From Isoperla grammatica (Eukaryota; Arthropoda; Insecta; Plecoptera; Perlodidae): 64,000 nucleotides of DNA. The DNA lies in assembly GCA_945910005.1 (NCBI GenBank), contig OX246739.1, positions 39,947,625 through 40,011,624 of the forward strand, written 5' to 3'. This document shows positions 13,761-25,568 of this stretch, one piece after another. The notes beneath the pieces were generated by a model. It made no database searches, was not told the DNA's origin, and saw only the letters and a program-made list of their open reading frames with translations. Position numbers and translations under genes: made by a program. Position 1 is the first letter of the stretch. Each line of letters starts with the position of its first letter.

Positions 13761-14177
13761 CTAGAAGTTCTCTTCATCTTCATCATCGTCGTCTTCATCC
13801 TCATCTCCCGTGTTGTCGGTATTCAAGCACTCTTGTTCCTCGTCTTCAGTAGAACAGCCACAAAGCTCGGTGCACCTCATGTTATTTGCTTTGCAGCTGC
13901 ATCTTGACGCACACCTTGATTTTAAGCAGTTGCATTTAACTAGTTGAATGACGGCAGCCGGTGCAGGTTTGAGGGTTATCATGACTGCCACATACTCGTT
14001 GCTCTCAAGTAGCCATCCGTAGTCTTCGGGTAATAAGTTGATAGGGTTGGCAACCTGGTAATTATGCCACACCCAGCATTGATGGTGAGCACCTAGTATG
14101 GCTTGGAGATATGCGGCTTTGCTGGGTGGAAGCTTTTGGTGGGTGCTTGGCAAGACTTTTTGTGAAACATGCGCCAT
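13761..14177 (-). CDS. CXC-like cysteine-rich protein, left-arm copy (138 aa)
   Basis: The 138-residue frame starts at an ATG. Residues 17-57 hold LPPSK and a WVW-containing segment. Residues 82-108 hold eight cysteines (82, 84, 89, 93, 95, 102, 106, 108) in a CxC-type cluster resembling Tesmin/TSO1 CXC zinc-binding modules. The tail from 111 is Asp/Glu-rich. In animal genomes such CXC modules occur at the C-terminus of large multicopy, probably transposon-borne proteins that also carry a PIN-like domain; that is family knowledge, not proof. Upstream, about 31 codons that belong to the same domain (FVCKLYCPFTKLRSVSDLRW) are in a different frame, so the ORF is probably the 3' end of a frameshifted gene. 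It differs from the right-arm copy at residue 5 only (Ser versus Leu). Function in the cell is unknown. Confidence 0.6.
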   Translation of the reverse strand: MAHVSQKVLPSTHQKLPPSKAAYLQAILGAHHQCWVWHNYQVANPINLLPEDYGWLLESNEYVAVMITLKPAPAAVIQLVKCNCLKSRCASRCSCKANNMRCTELCGCSTEDEEQECLNTDNTGDEDEDDDDEDEENF

Positions 14178-14284
14178 CGAAGGTCAGACACTGATCTCAG
14201 TTTAGTGAATGGACAGTACAGTTTGCAAACAAACTTCTCTAGACCACTTATCACGGAGTCTTTTAGAGCAACAGTTTAACCTAG

Positions 14285-15033
14285 TTATTTAAATGCTGAA
14301 AATATTTCATAGTCGGATTCTCTGAAAGCTTTCCAGCACGAAAGCTTCCCCTTTCCTGAAAATCCCCCAGTGTTGTCGGAACCACTGAAAGCGTGAAATC
14401 CAGTTAGTCCTGAAACTTGATTTTGCCCAAGTGTGTTGTATAGTGACCCAAGTGCTATCCTTCTATTATTTTCCCCTTTACCTGTAATGAACACAGTATT
14501 TTTACAGAGATCGGTGTAACGTCGCAGTACCAGGATAAGGACATCTGTATCTGGAGAAAAAATCGATATTTTAGTAGCTCCTCGTTTTGTCGCATCAAAT
14601 GCATGAAGCAACATCTTAGTATCGGTTTCTTCCTGTTCACTATTTAAGTGTGATAGAAGTGTTTTTGTACTTATAGTCTTGTTACTCCATGCGACAACTG
14701 GTTGTCGCTCCATGGCCTGTGAGGCTCGAATTATCTTCTGTGAAAAATATTCTGTCCGCTCATACTTGGTTTTGGTGTGACCAAGTAGTTGTGACATGCT
14801 CAAGTGCCCGATTGGCGTGTTGTCTGTAATGCGATAAGCTACAGCAGCTTTTCCTCCTTGCAAGTCTTTCGAGTAGCTGATTTTAATGAAACAGGAATGT
14901 CATATCTATTAAATACCACGTGGACCTCTGAAAACTCACTATAACTGTTGTCAATGCGCATGACAAGAAGTTTGGCTAGATCCTCACAAGTGCTGGTGTG
15001 TGGAAGAATCCGACTATGAAATATTTTCAGCAT
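14285..15033 (-). pseudogene. broken PIN-like domain gene upstream of the CXC ORF
   Basis: Two overlapping minus-strand frames cover one protein family. The first (15033-14839) contains SEVHVVFNRYDIPVSLKSAT; the second (14863-14285) contains GGKAAVAYRITDNTPIG, EQEETDTKMLLHA, SPDTDVLI and FHAFSGSDNTGGFSGKGK. A one-base frameshift near 14855 separates them, and the second has no ATG. The acidic residues in ETDT, PDTDV and SGSD sit where PIN-like nuclease folds keep metal-binding aspartates; this is by pattern, not by structure. The first ATG lies inside the inverted arm and its first codons are reversed 3' coding sequence, so the true 5' end is missing. Two in-frame stops follow at the 3' end before the CXC region. 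The family appears in many invertebrate and fish genomes as multicopy uncharacterised proteins. Decayed and probably non-functional. Confidence 0.65.
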
Positions 15034-15148
15034 TTAAATAACTAGGTTAAACTGTTGCTCTAAAAGACTCCGTGATAAGTGGTCTAGAGAAGTTTGTTTG
15101 CAAACTGTACTGTCCATTCACTAAACTGAGATCAGTGTCTGACCTTCG

Positions 15149-15565
15149 ATGGCGCATGTTTTACAAAAAGTCTTGCCAAGCACCCACCAAAAGCTTCCAC
15201 CCAGCAAAGCCGCATATCTCCAAGCCATACTAGGTGCTCACCATCAATGCTGGGTGTGGCATAATTACCAGGTTGCCAACCCTATCAACTTATTACCCGA
15301 AGACTACGGATGGCTACTTGAGAGCAACGAGTATGTGGCAGTCATGATAACCCTCAAACCTGCACCGGCTGCCGTCATTCAACTAGTTAAATGCAACTGC
15401 TTAAAATCAAGGTGTGCGTCAAGATGCAGCTGCAAAGCAAATAACATGAGGTGCACCGAGCTTTGTGGCTGTTCTACTGAAGACGAGGAACAAGAGTGCT
15501 TGAATACCGACAACACGGGAGATGAGGATGAAGACGACGATGATGAAGATGAAGAGAACTTCTAG
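15149..15565 (+). CDS. CXC-like cysteine-rich protein, right-arm copy (138 aa)
   Basis: This is the mirror-image copy of the minus-strand ORF at 13761-14177, with one amino-acid difference (Leu for Ser at residue 5). It has the same eight-cysteine cluster at residues 82-108 and the same acidic tail. It is oriented away from the spacer, so the two copies diverge from the palindrome centre. The matching out-of-frame segment (CKLYCPFTKLRSVSDLRW) lies directly upstream, which means the frameshift predates the duplication of the arms. No separate promoter is recognised. It is probably a duplicated 3' gene fragment rather than an independent gene, although the frame has stayed open in both copies. 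Confidence 0.55.
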   Translation: MAHVLQKVLPSTHQKLPPSKAAYLQAILGAHHQCWVWHNYQVANPINLLPEDYGWLLESNEYVAVMITLKPAPAAVIQLVKCNCLKSRCASRCSCKANNMRCTELCGCSTEDEEQECLNTDNTGDEDEDDDDEDEENF

Positions 15566-15869
15566 CAAACGTGAGTTTTACTAATCAGTCTATGAATAGT
15601 AACTAGTATACAATAATAATAATTATTATTATTGTTAAACAACAGATACCCATGGGTATGTTGGGATGACTACGATTATTAGGTCCTTCACAGTGATACA
15701 ATTATAACTCCGAAATAGTAATAAATAGATATTACGATGAGAGATGCCTGCATTTCATATACACATCTAATTATTATTATTTGTTAGCAATTTCTCCCTT
15801 AAATATTACATGATTACCCTATTGGTACATATCAATCGATTTGTATTTAAATTTTCTATAATATTGTCT

Positions 15870-16450
15870 TCTTGATATTTTCTGTGATATGAACCGTTCA
15901 AAAGTTATTAATGAAAAAGTGTATGACGTCACGACGCTCCTGGCGCCCTCTGCAGCGTGCCACGATGTGCCAAGTAGATGGAAAATACTCAAATAGTATT
16001 TCGTAATAGAATTGTTCCCTTGACATTTTCTGTGACATGAACCGTTCAAACGTTATTAATTAAAACGTGTTTATGACGTCATGACGCTCCTGGCGCCCTC
16101 TTCAGCGTGCCAGGATGAGCCAGGTAGGTGCAAAATACTCGTATAGTATTTTATAGAAGAATTGTACCCTACATATTTTCTGTGACATGAACCGTTCAAA
16201 CGTTATTAGTTCAAACGTGTATATGACGTCACGACGCTCCTGGCGCCCTCTGCAGCCCGCCAGAATGTGGCAGATAGGTTATAAATTCTCATCTAGTATG
16301 ACATCATAAAATTGTCCTTTTGATATTTTCTGTGACATAAACCGTTCAAAAGTAATTAATTAAAACGTGTATATGACGTCACGACGCTCCTGGCGCCCTC
16401 TGCAGCGTGCCAGGATCTGCCAGGTAGGTGCAAAATACTCGTATGGTATG
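15870..16450 (-). repeat. four 150-bp tandem repeats, right arm
   Basis: Mirror image of the left-arm array. The complementary core (gctcctggcgccctc) recurs with spacing 149, 150 and 150 bases from about 15940 to 16389. Each unit includes a TGACGTCA-type palindrome. Confidence 0.9.
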
Positions 16451-16532
16451 CCGTAACAGAATACCGTTTACCGCAATACTCTTTCACGAAAGGCGCACGA
16501 GAACTTAAATGTTACCTTTTGCTCCTCTACTA

Positions 16533-17456
16533 TTTCATTTCTGGGACTGACAAGTCAATCGAAACTGTCAGCGATGCAGATAGTTCGTGTTTGAACTCTC
16601 GGGGTGTCGTGAGATATATAATATCTAGACAAAACTTAATGCTTAAGTGCAGAGTCTCTACTTAACTCTAGTAATTCTTACGGCAAGGTGATAAGTCATA
16701 CATGATAATACTTCACTCCACCCTGACAAACATCCAGCTGCGTAAAGAAGCACATCCCAGAATTCTGTCAAAATTAATATTGATTACTAAACACGTGATG
16801 GTTAAAGAGTAAGTTTCCCCAAATTAACATTTAAGTGAAAATCCTGCATCCAACCATCACTTAACCTAGAAAAATAATGAGACAACAAATCAGCATCATT
16901 CAAAAATACAAATCCATATAGTGGTCACATTATTAATCGGTAATTACAATACTTCTTATGTATAATATGTTTTTAAAATTTAAATTTATAAATAATTTCT
17001 TTTCAATTTTTTTTTTTTTTAGTTTATTGTCATCATTTGTAAATCAGATTTATAGCTGAATAGGACTGATGTTAATTAATTAAATAAATAAATAAATAAC
17101 CCTGCTTTTTTACTTGGAGATGAATGATGGTGTTCCAGCCTGGGAACAAAACCCAGTACCTACTGGATATCACACCAAATTATGAATATCATTTTTGTAT
17201 ATGATTCCGGCTAAAAAGCTTTCCAATGTTAAAGGTGGTGCATGTTTTACTTTAATCAAGTGGTAATGAATTGAGTCCAATCTTCATCCGAATAAAAACT
17301 ACCCAACCCTCACCCCAACTCGCAACATTGCTTCTTGTTTTGCATCTTTGTTTACATTTTACTGAACGAAATGAAGTGACACCAAAATCTTGTTAAATAG
17401 TTTTATGAGCCTCGCATAATATTTTAGATTGGAGTGGCGTGGCCGCTCACTTTAAT
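16533..17456. other. non-coding, AT-rich
   Basis: No gene. A T-run lies at 17009-17021 and a short AAAT microsatellite at about 17083-17099. The complement of an 11-base motif found at both ends of the palindrome occurs at 16826-16836. Confidence 0.5.
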
Positions 17457-17490
17457 CCCCCCCCCCCCTCCCCCCCCCCCCCCCCCCCCC
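17457..17490 (+). repeat. 34-bp poly-C tract
   Basis: Thirty-three C with a single T at 17469, followed directly by gcggggcgc. The minus strand is a G-run that could form a G-quadruplex. Confidence 0.95.
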
Positions 17491-18601
17491 GCGGGGCGCA
17501 GAAACTCGTCGGGCGCGCGAAAAGAAAAACAAAACAACGTCAGCCTAGCGCCGAAAGTTCAGTCAGATTAAATATGTTTCCATTTAAATGACAGAAATAT
17601 GAGAATATACAAGAAGTTATTGTGCTTAAGTAGGCAATTTATATTCCGGTTGAGCCACTTTATAATAAAAATGATAACAAGTTGTTCGTTCTTGTTCTCG
17701 ACGCAGCAGCGCTGCTCTCACTGATATTAAGCCCGACAGTAATTCTCATCTACTTGTTGTGAGTGATGAATCAATTCATCTTGCAATCTCGCCTAGGAGA
17801 GGCGGCGCCAACTCAAACAACCCACCCAGCCAGACGCGAGTGTCAACAATCACAGTCGAATTAAGATGGCATTACATTAAACTACATCAATTATGTTTAC
17901 TAATAATAGAAAGCTTCAATCTGTCGTATCATTGGAATGGAAGACATTGTGCGTGGTATAGTATGCGGGATTGAGTGTGGTGACAGTTGTGTGTAAGAGG
18001 ATGCCTTGTTATTACTGGAAGGAACATTATTCCTAAGGGGACAGATAACGCTTTTGGATTCTGGGGGAAAGCGATCCATGTGCTCAAAAAAATTGTACAT
18101 TATCTAACATTTGTCTTAATTATTACAGAGGAATGAACGAGATTGAAACCTTTACTTATCATGTGACATGTATTAAACACAAAGAGGAATTCAAGCCCGG
18201 ATGCATACGTGGTCTACATGGGTGTTTCCAATCCCAGTATTTCCATTTGTTTACGTTAAACTATACATATTATTAGCTAATGGCGATCACACTCTCTGGT
18301 TAGTTTTTAAATGTAAGTATAGACCACATTTGGCATTTTGAACTCAGTGAAGTATTGAGGTGAGCCGTTTGACATTTATGACGGCAATCATAACCAGGTC
18401 ACGAAAACGGTATTAAAGTGTGCACATGAAAAATTTTATGTCAATTATGTGAAAATGTATTTTTTTTAATATTTTACAAATTTAGAAATTGCATAACTGG
18501 AACTGGAGGTATTAGAAACACCATTGGAATTTAAAATAAAACGATGGTTTTATCTATTTTGTTTTATTCTCGCAGATATCTAAGAATCCACACTTCATAG
18601 G
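17491..18601. other. non-coding
   Basis: CpG-rich for about 60 bases after the poly-C tract, then AT-rich. Small frames only; none is assignable. Confidence 0.5.
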
Positions 18602-19045
18602 TTATAATAAAAAGAAAGGTGTCAGCTTAAAAGTTTGAAAATATGCGATAAGATCAAGAGGATAGGCAAGGCAAGGTTCATGGCTGTGACGAGCGTGAGA
18701 TTCATCCCTGTTAGTTCCTCGCGTGTTATATTTGTAATCGCAACCAAGGGGGCCGGGTAATTCTAAGACAATTACAAGGTTGAAGAGGGCATTCAGCGAG
18801 GCAAGATTAACGTCAGAAGTTTTTGAGTGTAATAATCTTCTCTTCTCTCTCCGGCTCTTGACAACATGTCGAACTTCCTCTCGAGGGCCACGCGCTGAGA
18901 AGTTCTCTTTGTTGGAAGATGATGAGTTGCACTTGTGATATTTGCGTGAGGCGAGATAAGGGTTGCGGCCTAACCGGCCAGCTGACTTCGAACTAGAACT
19001 CATCTCTTGTTGAGCACGGACGAGAACTCTCACAGCCGTAGCCTA
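18602..19045 (-). CDS. possible Ser/Arg/Lys-rich ORF or exon, unrecognised
   Basis: On the minus strand a frame of about 143 codons is open from a TAG near 19045; the first ATG lies about 10 codons in. The first 80 residues are hydrophilic, Ser-rich and basic (KSRREKRRLL), and third positions lean modestly to C/G, which is better than most frames here. A possible splice acceptor (ataactag) sits just before the open frame, and a possible donor (cttgtaatt) lies after residue 84 or so. The C-terminal third looks non-coding. No domain or homologue is recognised. It could be an exon or a chance frame. Confidence 0.2.
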
Positions 19046-22000
19046 GTTATACCAAGGGGAATTAAGATTATTTACTTAGTTAATTGAATACATATGTTTG
19101 AAAACACCACTTCCCAATCACTAACTAAACACTTTAATAAAACATTTTCATGCTATCTATTCTCGATTGAAAATTTGTTTTAGTATATGTAGTAAATGTA
19201 GTATATTACTATACTACAATTTTATTTACAGTGTGAAACACATATATGAATGAGTTGTAAGATGGTTGATTTCGTGTCATGCCTGGTTAACTTGTTCGCA
19301 AGGATTCTCCAAGGGCCGGTACTATGATTGGCCGCTAATATTAAGTTTATGGTAACTTGTTTCCAATCAGAAGTGTTGTTTCCACATAGAAAACAAGTTA
19401 GTTCCGCACTAAATATTTAGCAGGCCGTCATAATACCAGTTCTTACTGTTCGATTTTGTCACGAATATTGTCTTTTCATTCATATGGTCCTGTAAAAGAT
19501 GTATCATTGCATATGGTGCGTTCAGCACAGTGCATTGTTGATTACCTTGCGGATATGTGAATACCATGTATGTACCTATTGAATGCGCTGATGAGCTCAT
19601 TACCCTCAGCACCAGTCCGGGTTGACATAGTAATTACATATCCTTCTCCATTCGAAATCTCATTTTGAACCCATCATTCACTCGTCGAGGACTCATATTA
19701 TGTCAGCGGTCTGGTGTCACCAGAGTGACGCGGGGTTGCCGGTTATCTCCGCAGCACACGAACCCCTTCCCCTCTCCCCCCACCCCCGCTCTTTGTCATC
19801 TCAACACTCTGACTTCCCCCCCTCCCTCCGCCGCCCGCGCTCTCGAACAAACTTTTCCGTTCTCGGCGTTTCTTATCGGTGGCTTATTCTTTCACCTTTG
19901 CATTTCTTTTACTCATATCATAATTCAGGTTATCTTAATGGAAAATGGAAATGTAAGAAGAGCGCGGTTACAAGTTATGTCTACAACCGGGTTTTTGTGA
20001 TAGAAGAACGCTAAGAATGTTCGCACTCAACACAGAATAATGAAAACTACATTATTTTATCGAATTTTGTTTGCTGAACTTTACGAGCTGTGACATATTT
20101 CGTGACGTGTATTAACGCTCACATTTAAATATAACGTCCATGGAAACAATTACTATTCTCTTTTTTTTGTATAGAGAACAATTTCTAAACAAAGTGCAAT
20201 CTTCTAAGTTACGTATAGTCTGTATAGATGAATCTGATGGAATGGTCGCTCTTCTCAATACTCAAATACACAGAGGGGGAGTATTTGGTGTTTTGATCAT
20301 GTGTGGATAAAATATTGAAAGTGTTGAAGGAAGCTGCCTCACGAGTAAGACCAGGAGGACACGAAGCATTTTAAAGTTATTCTTGAATTAATAGCGGTGG
20401 GACATAATATTTAAGAGAACATGACTGTATTAGCCATTAGTATTATGTGCGTTAAGGAAGCGATAGGTTTCAGCCAGCACAGGAATGCGTTGAGAAGTAT
20501 AGGCTTGACCTGACGAGATAAAGGGGTGAAGGTGATATAAAAAAGATTCCTCCTGTTTATTGTGACAAAAACCTACAAATATATTAACGATACATGGAAG
20601 TAATTTTCTAATTATAAGTTAATTATTTCATTTAATTACTTCATATTTTATTGTAACCTGCCAACAATAAAAGAAGTCACCAGTAACGTTTCAATGACGT
20701 CAGTACAAACCACGTTTACCACGACCCAAGTGGTACCCGGCACCTCCACCAAATACTTGCAGCCTGGTGATTTCGAAATAGCTATGTTTGAATTGTAATG
20801 GCCGTCGGCGAGAATTTAAACCACTATAAAACTCTTAAATAATGTGATCTCAGGCAGCTTTATCAATGCTGAATGGCTTTGTTGACTCGTTGACAACTTT
20901 TATAGACGAGCAGCCGTAGAATCAATCTTCAGCTGTTTTCATTACCCTTGAGAGGATTTATTTGTTTTCGTATGCGTCACATAAATGTATTTTGCTGGAC
21001 GTATTTCAACATGTCGTTAATGACGTCACAGCACCTACGCTCTAAGTGTAAATCAGTGGTGCTTCTATATTCATATAAGCATGCATGGTTTAGCAGGGCA
21101 ATTATACTTCTTAAGTTCTTATATTAGATTTGAAACTAAATATATTATTATTCTGATATCACGTACTAAACAAAGCTTTCATTAATAGTTCCGATTTAAG
21201 ATTATGAATTTTACTAATACATAAATTAAATATGAACTTCTATCGGCAAAATTAGTGTCCAAAGAAAGGAGTAAAGTACTTGCATTGTCCATCAATTGAT
21301 AAAAGTAGTTACGTGTAGGTTTTCTTAAATCCCAAGCAACGACCTGCAACTTGATTATCAAATGTGTTGCACTATCTTTGTTTTCACTGATTTGAAAATC
21401 ATTGGTTATACATTACCACACTTGGTTTATCGTGACGAGATTTATTAATGCTGTATCAAATTTTCATTTGCCTACACAGCTCACCAATAAGTTCCTTCTT
21501 GCGAACCTCGAAGCCATAACCCCCTCATTGGCTTTGTGAGTGCGTCCTTTTAAGTATGTGACTCTCTCTCGTCCATCATCGTCAAGTGCTGCAATCTACC
21601 CCCCCCCCCTCCACCCCTCACCCCCTCCCCCGCAGCTTTTACCGCCGCTATTACGATTACCGTCACACTCGAGCTGTCGTTGTGAACAAAGAGCTTGAAG
21701 AGCGCCAGTGCTGCAGAGAACCGGCTGCAAAGAACTTGTGCTGAGTTGCCAGCAATGAAACTAACGAGTGTTAACTGGCTCAGTGAATGAGAAGCTCTGA
21801 TGCGTTACGTTGTCAGACATATTACGCGTTCTACGGATAGATACAAAATGTTTGTACTTTTATTTTACATCAGATTTTCGTTTTACATGGTTAATAACTT
21901 TGGCAGAGAAATATTAAACTTAACACCCAATAAATAAATATTTAATCGCAATTGTAATTGTAATTTATTAATTTACGTACGGAGCATATTAAATGTTGGA

Positions 22001-24370
22001 CGTGAAAGCATTGGATGAACCCTTTGAGGTGATATGTTGAAGGATTTCATCAAACACCAATAGTCCTCCAGCATGGAGGTCTTCTTATTTAAAAAAAAAC
22101 AAGTATTTCAAATGTATGTTATTGAAATCGATTCCAATTCTCCTTAAAAATGCAAACTTGTTCATTATAAAACTTACTTGTTACTAGACAACAAAGCCAC
22201 TTCCTTTAGATATTGTAATCATAAATATAAATGTGTTGTAATGATGAAAAGAAGGCGACCTAAAAGTGTTACAAATCCGCTCTAGCGCGCCAACCGTCGG
22301 CCAAGTGACGTAACACGATGAGACCGGACGTTGGTCCTCGGTGCACCGGAAACAGGGATATATCTCAAGATCAGACGTAGACTCGAGGCGAGAAGTTTCC
22401 GGAACTCTCGCGATACAAAAGAGCGTCTTGAAGATTTATTTACGTTTCGACGTGAAAAGAGATGATAGTATTCCAGTATGGCACCTCGACTGTGGTGCTT
22501 TTCTGTTTCACGTAGATGCACTCAATACGTTGAGAAAACCAGCACTAAAATAGTGAACGAAATAAAAAGATTTATGCATTTGAAAATTGCAAGTTATTTT
22601 CAAACTAATAAGTGTGAAATAAATCCGACTGCTACTTCATTGTATATTATTTAAATTTAAAATTGTATATGTATTTTTCTAAATTAAATTTTAAAAAAAT
22701 TGAATGTATTATTTATATTTATGGTGTAAATACACTCAGTAAACTGTAAAAATAGTTTGCTATCGGGCAGTGATGTTTTAATATGGAAAAGAAGATATAG
22801 TGTTATCATCCGTTCAATCCAAGTCTTCGAAGTCAAGCATTGCATTAGCCTACCATGTAAAATAAAAGCTATAGCTTTAAATGAAATGAAAACTAAAAGT
22901 ATTAATTCAACATGCCCCAACAGTAACGAATGCTTTTCACTTCACGTAGCTGACATATTTTGACGTTGCTTGCGAGTTATGAGTTTTATATTCATTTCCA
23001 TTCTGATTGAAGTTTTTCCACTCATAAAGCGAATGCTGTGCTGGCTTCATAATAGATAAATCTTGTTTTCCCGACATGTCTGTCTGCTATGGCAAAGCTT
23101 TTGACCCGTGTGTGACGGACTCCATGAAACACTAATCGTCCTTGTAGCAGCTTGCTGTAGTTTGTATGCGTAGAGAGAAACCCAAGATAACCTATACTTA
23201 CTTCGTAGGAGAGAAACTATATTCTTGTTGAGCCAACAGGATCCTTCTATCTGCAAGGGTAAAAAATATCAGAGCTCCGAACAGTTTGGAATTATATTGA
23301 GTCATTTAGATTAACTTTGTGCCAACAATATTTTTAGAGCATTAGAGTAGCATATTTGTTGGCTCAATGGTAATATATTTTGTTCACCTCGCTAAAGGTC
23401 TAGAAGTTAAGCTAGTCTAGATAATATAGCGTTTCTCAATATTTCCAAGCATAATCGTTTAGCATTACCTTTTTACACACTCATGTATAACAGTTGGGTT
23501 GGAGTTGGAAAAAGGTCACTTTCAGCATTTTATCTAACATACTCCTCAACTCTCTTACCCAACATACATATAACTCTCAAAATTGGTCAATTTCTAGAAA
23601 CAGAGCTTTACATCCTGCGTTATTTGATAGCAATATAACACTACTATCTCTTAAACCTGGACAATATCTGGGGTTCGTCATGACCAGACTGTAACAACGT
23701 AAAGCTGACGATGCCGTTTTGTGCGCGGTCATAAAAGTGAGCATTGTCGTTTCAATTAATTGTCTAACGGCCAAGTACTTCTTTACGGTGCTGTAAAGCT
23801 AGGAAGATAGTGCTGCTGCTCTATTAAACTCTCCGTGACGACATGTGAGATGGCTCTAAGTACAACGCGTCGTTGGCAACGCTTGACGTAACTGTAGTAA
23901 CGAGCGTAAGTATGAGTCGGGCTTAAAAGAATGTTGTCTTGTTGATAAATGTTTCCCGAAACAACCTCATCGATGCGTTTGTCACAGACGAGTTTTTTTT
24001 TTTTTTGAGAAACACAATTTATTAAATTATAAACAAGCAGGATTACGTCATTTTCATAAAATTTCCTAAGTGGATAACGTTTAACATTTTAACATAAAAT
24101 TAAGACAAAAATATAAATGTTAGGAAATTCGAAAAGACAATACACATACAATGAGGAAAAAAAAATGACAAAACACCTCTTCGGAGTGATTCGTGTCAAT
24201 CAGAGTGACAATCAGCGCATTGTTTTAGTAACTGTTCTTGCTGGTTGGCAACGCATAACTCGTTTGATTTGACAAAAGCATCTGTATTGTCTTGGGACAA
24301 GTATAGCATTAAAGCCATCACAACCTAGATTGTGTAGTTATTAAGTTACACGTGTGCTGCGCGGTGCGTG
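19046..24370. other. non-coding with C/T-rich patches
   Basis: No gene is recognised. Pyrimidine-rich patches at 19755-19850 and 21598-21632 (runs of C and CCCCTC) resemble patches elsewhere in the window. CRE octamers lie at 20695-20702 and 21021-21028. A T-run occurs at 23993-24007. The ORFs near 19.7 and 22.3 kb are short and without domains. Confidence 0.45.
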
Positions 24371-24520
24371 TGCGTGTGTCACACACAAGTGCTATGGAGT
24401 GTTTGTGAGGTCACGTGGAACATGGGCGCCATCTTGGCTAGTCACACCCACACTCACGTGCTATGGAGTGTTTGTGTGACGTCACGTGGTAAATGGGCGC
24501 CATCTTGGGAGAGTACACGA
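24371..24520 (+). promoter_or_regulatory. duplicated CRE/E-box/YY1-like module
   Basis: Two copies 69 bases apart (24389-24437 and 24458-24508) share gtgctatggagtgtttgtg, a CACGTG-type E-box (tcacgtgg) and gggcgccatcttgg. The last contains a perfect CCATCTTGG, the YY1-type core. The second copy also has a perfect TGACGTCA (24477-24484); the first has the decayed form gaggtcac. The combination is typical of TATA-less animal promoters, but no transcript or first exon can be assigned. The AT-rich DNA downstream shows no coding sequence. Confidence 0.4.
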
Positions 24521-25568
24521 TTGAATAAGCACACGACTCAGTTGTGGTTTCATCTTTCATGAAGTTTTAGTTGCATTGTGTGGCCGCAGTGTCGAGTAAT
24601 GTATCGTACAGTATTGATATGGTTTGTTTGCACGCTATTTATGGACAATTAATTGTGGTTCGGTTACGAGGAAAAATTGATCGTGAATAATTGATAGAAT
24701 TTTATTTTGTAATTATTATTTTGTGGAATGCTTTACCTTGAGTTATTAACTGCCTGTGAAGTTTCAAAATTTACACAATAACTAAACAACATTTGATTCA
24801 CATCTGTTGTTTGGTTATTGCTGCACGCAAAATGAACCCTTCGATGTTTATACCGCATGTAAATGCGGAAAACCTTCAACCCTTGGTTTACTAGCGGCGG
24901 TCGTTTATATTTCGTGTTGCATAAAACAATGGATTTCATTTTGGTGACAATTGAATCGCGACAAAGACAAAATAACGCAAATTCAGATAAATGAACTAGC
25001 CATTTTCGTATATTTACTTTTTGTTACTACAAGCCAGTTTAAATTTAGTTTCTACTTGCGTGGGACGAAACTTTCAAGAACGAGGAACATAATTATTTGG
25101 AACATAGTTTAATTGGGCAAGATAGTTTGTATAGTTGACTAATTTATTGTCTTTGAAGTCCATAATGCTCCGCTGTATTCTCTTGTACGACGTACAAAGG
25201 TTTTCGATGTTAAACCACCTTCAAAGTATGGTAGAGTTTAGTTCAAGAAGAGGCGAGCGATTAGTGGTATGCAAGCCAGAGAAGATTCTCATAAGAAATC
25301 TGGATAAACTCTGCGTTGTGATATAGTTTATTCGATAGAAGTTGCAGCTCAGAAACTTCGAGACAAAAGGATTGTGGAATAGAGGAAATATAAAGGAGGA
25401 TAACGGAAGAACGACATAGGAGTATCGAATAACAAAGAAGCATCATACCAATGCTGTACATTCGCTGATGTGCTATACTTGCATCAAGGGGTCGGCCCGT
25501 TGAGTGTATTGTAGGATAGAGACCCAACGCCAGCAGCTGCTGTTTGTCAACCGCTTCCTACAGTCAAT
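24521..25568. other. non-coding
   Basis: AT-rich, short frames only, nothing recognised. Any transcript from the preceding promoter-like module would have to run here. Confidence 0.45.

Larger units (their letters stand above)
12497..16532. mobile_element. 4.0 kb palindromic foldback-like element encoding CXC-domain ORFs
   Basis: The left arm (12497-14321) and right arm (15005-16532) are inverted copies around a 683-bp spacer. After removing a 307-bp MITE-plus-TA insertion from the left arm and a 10-bp insertion from the right arm, both arms are exactly 1,518 bases. By eye I saw only about five substitutions, so identity exceeds 99%. Outer ends read TAGTAGAGGAGC and its complement. If TA is the target duplication, the element proper is 12499-16530. 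Each arm carries a cysteine-rich ORF and four 150-bp subterminal repeats; the spacer carries a decayed gene of the same family. It is either a transposon with very long terminal inverted repeats or one that suffered an inverted duplication of its 3' end. I cannot assign a transposon superfamily. Confidence 0.8.

Noticed and set aside
15819..16049. Matching 74-76-codon ORFs in both arms (12970-13194 and here)
   Set aside because: They run through the 150-bp repeats, have no domain, and are mirror images of non-coding repeat DNA.
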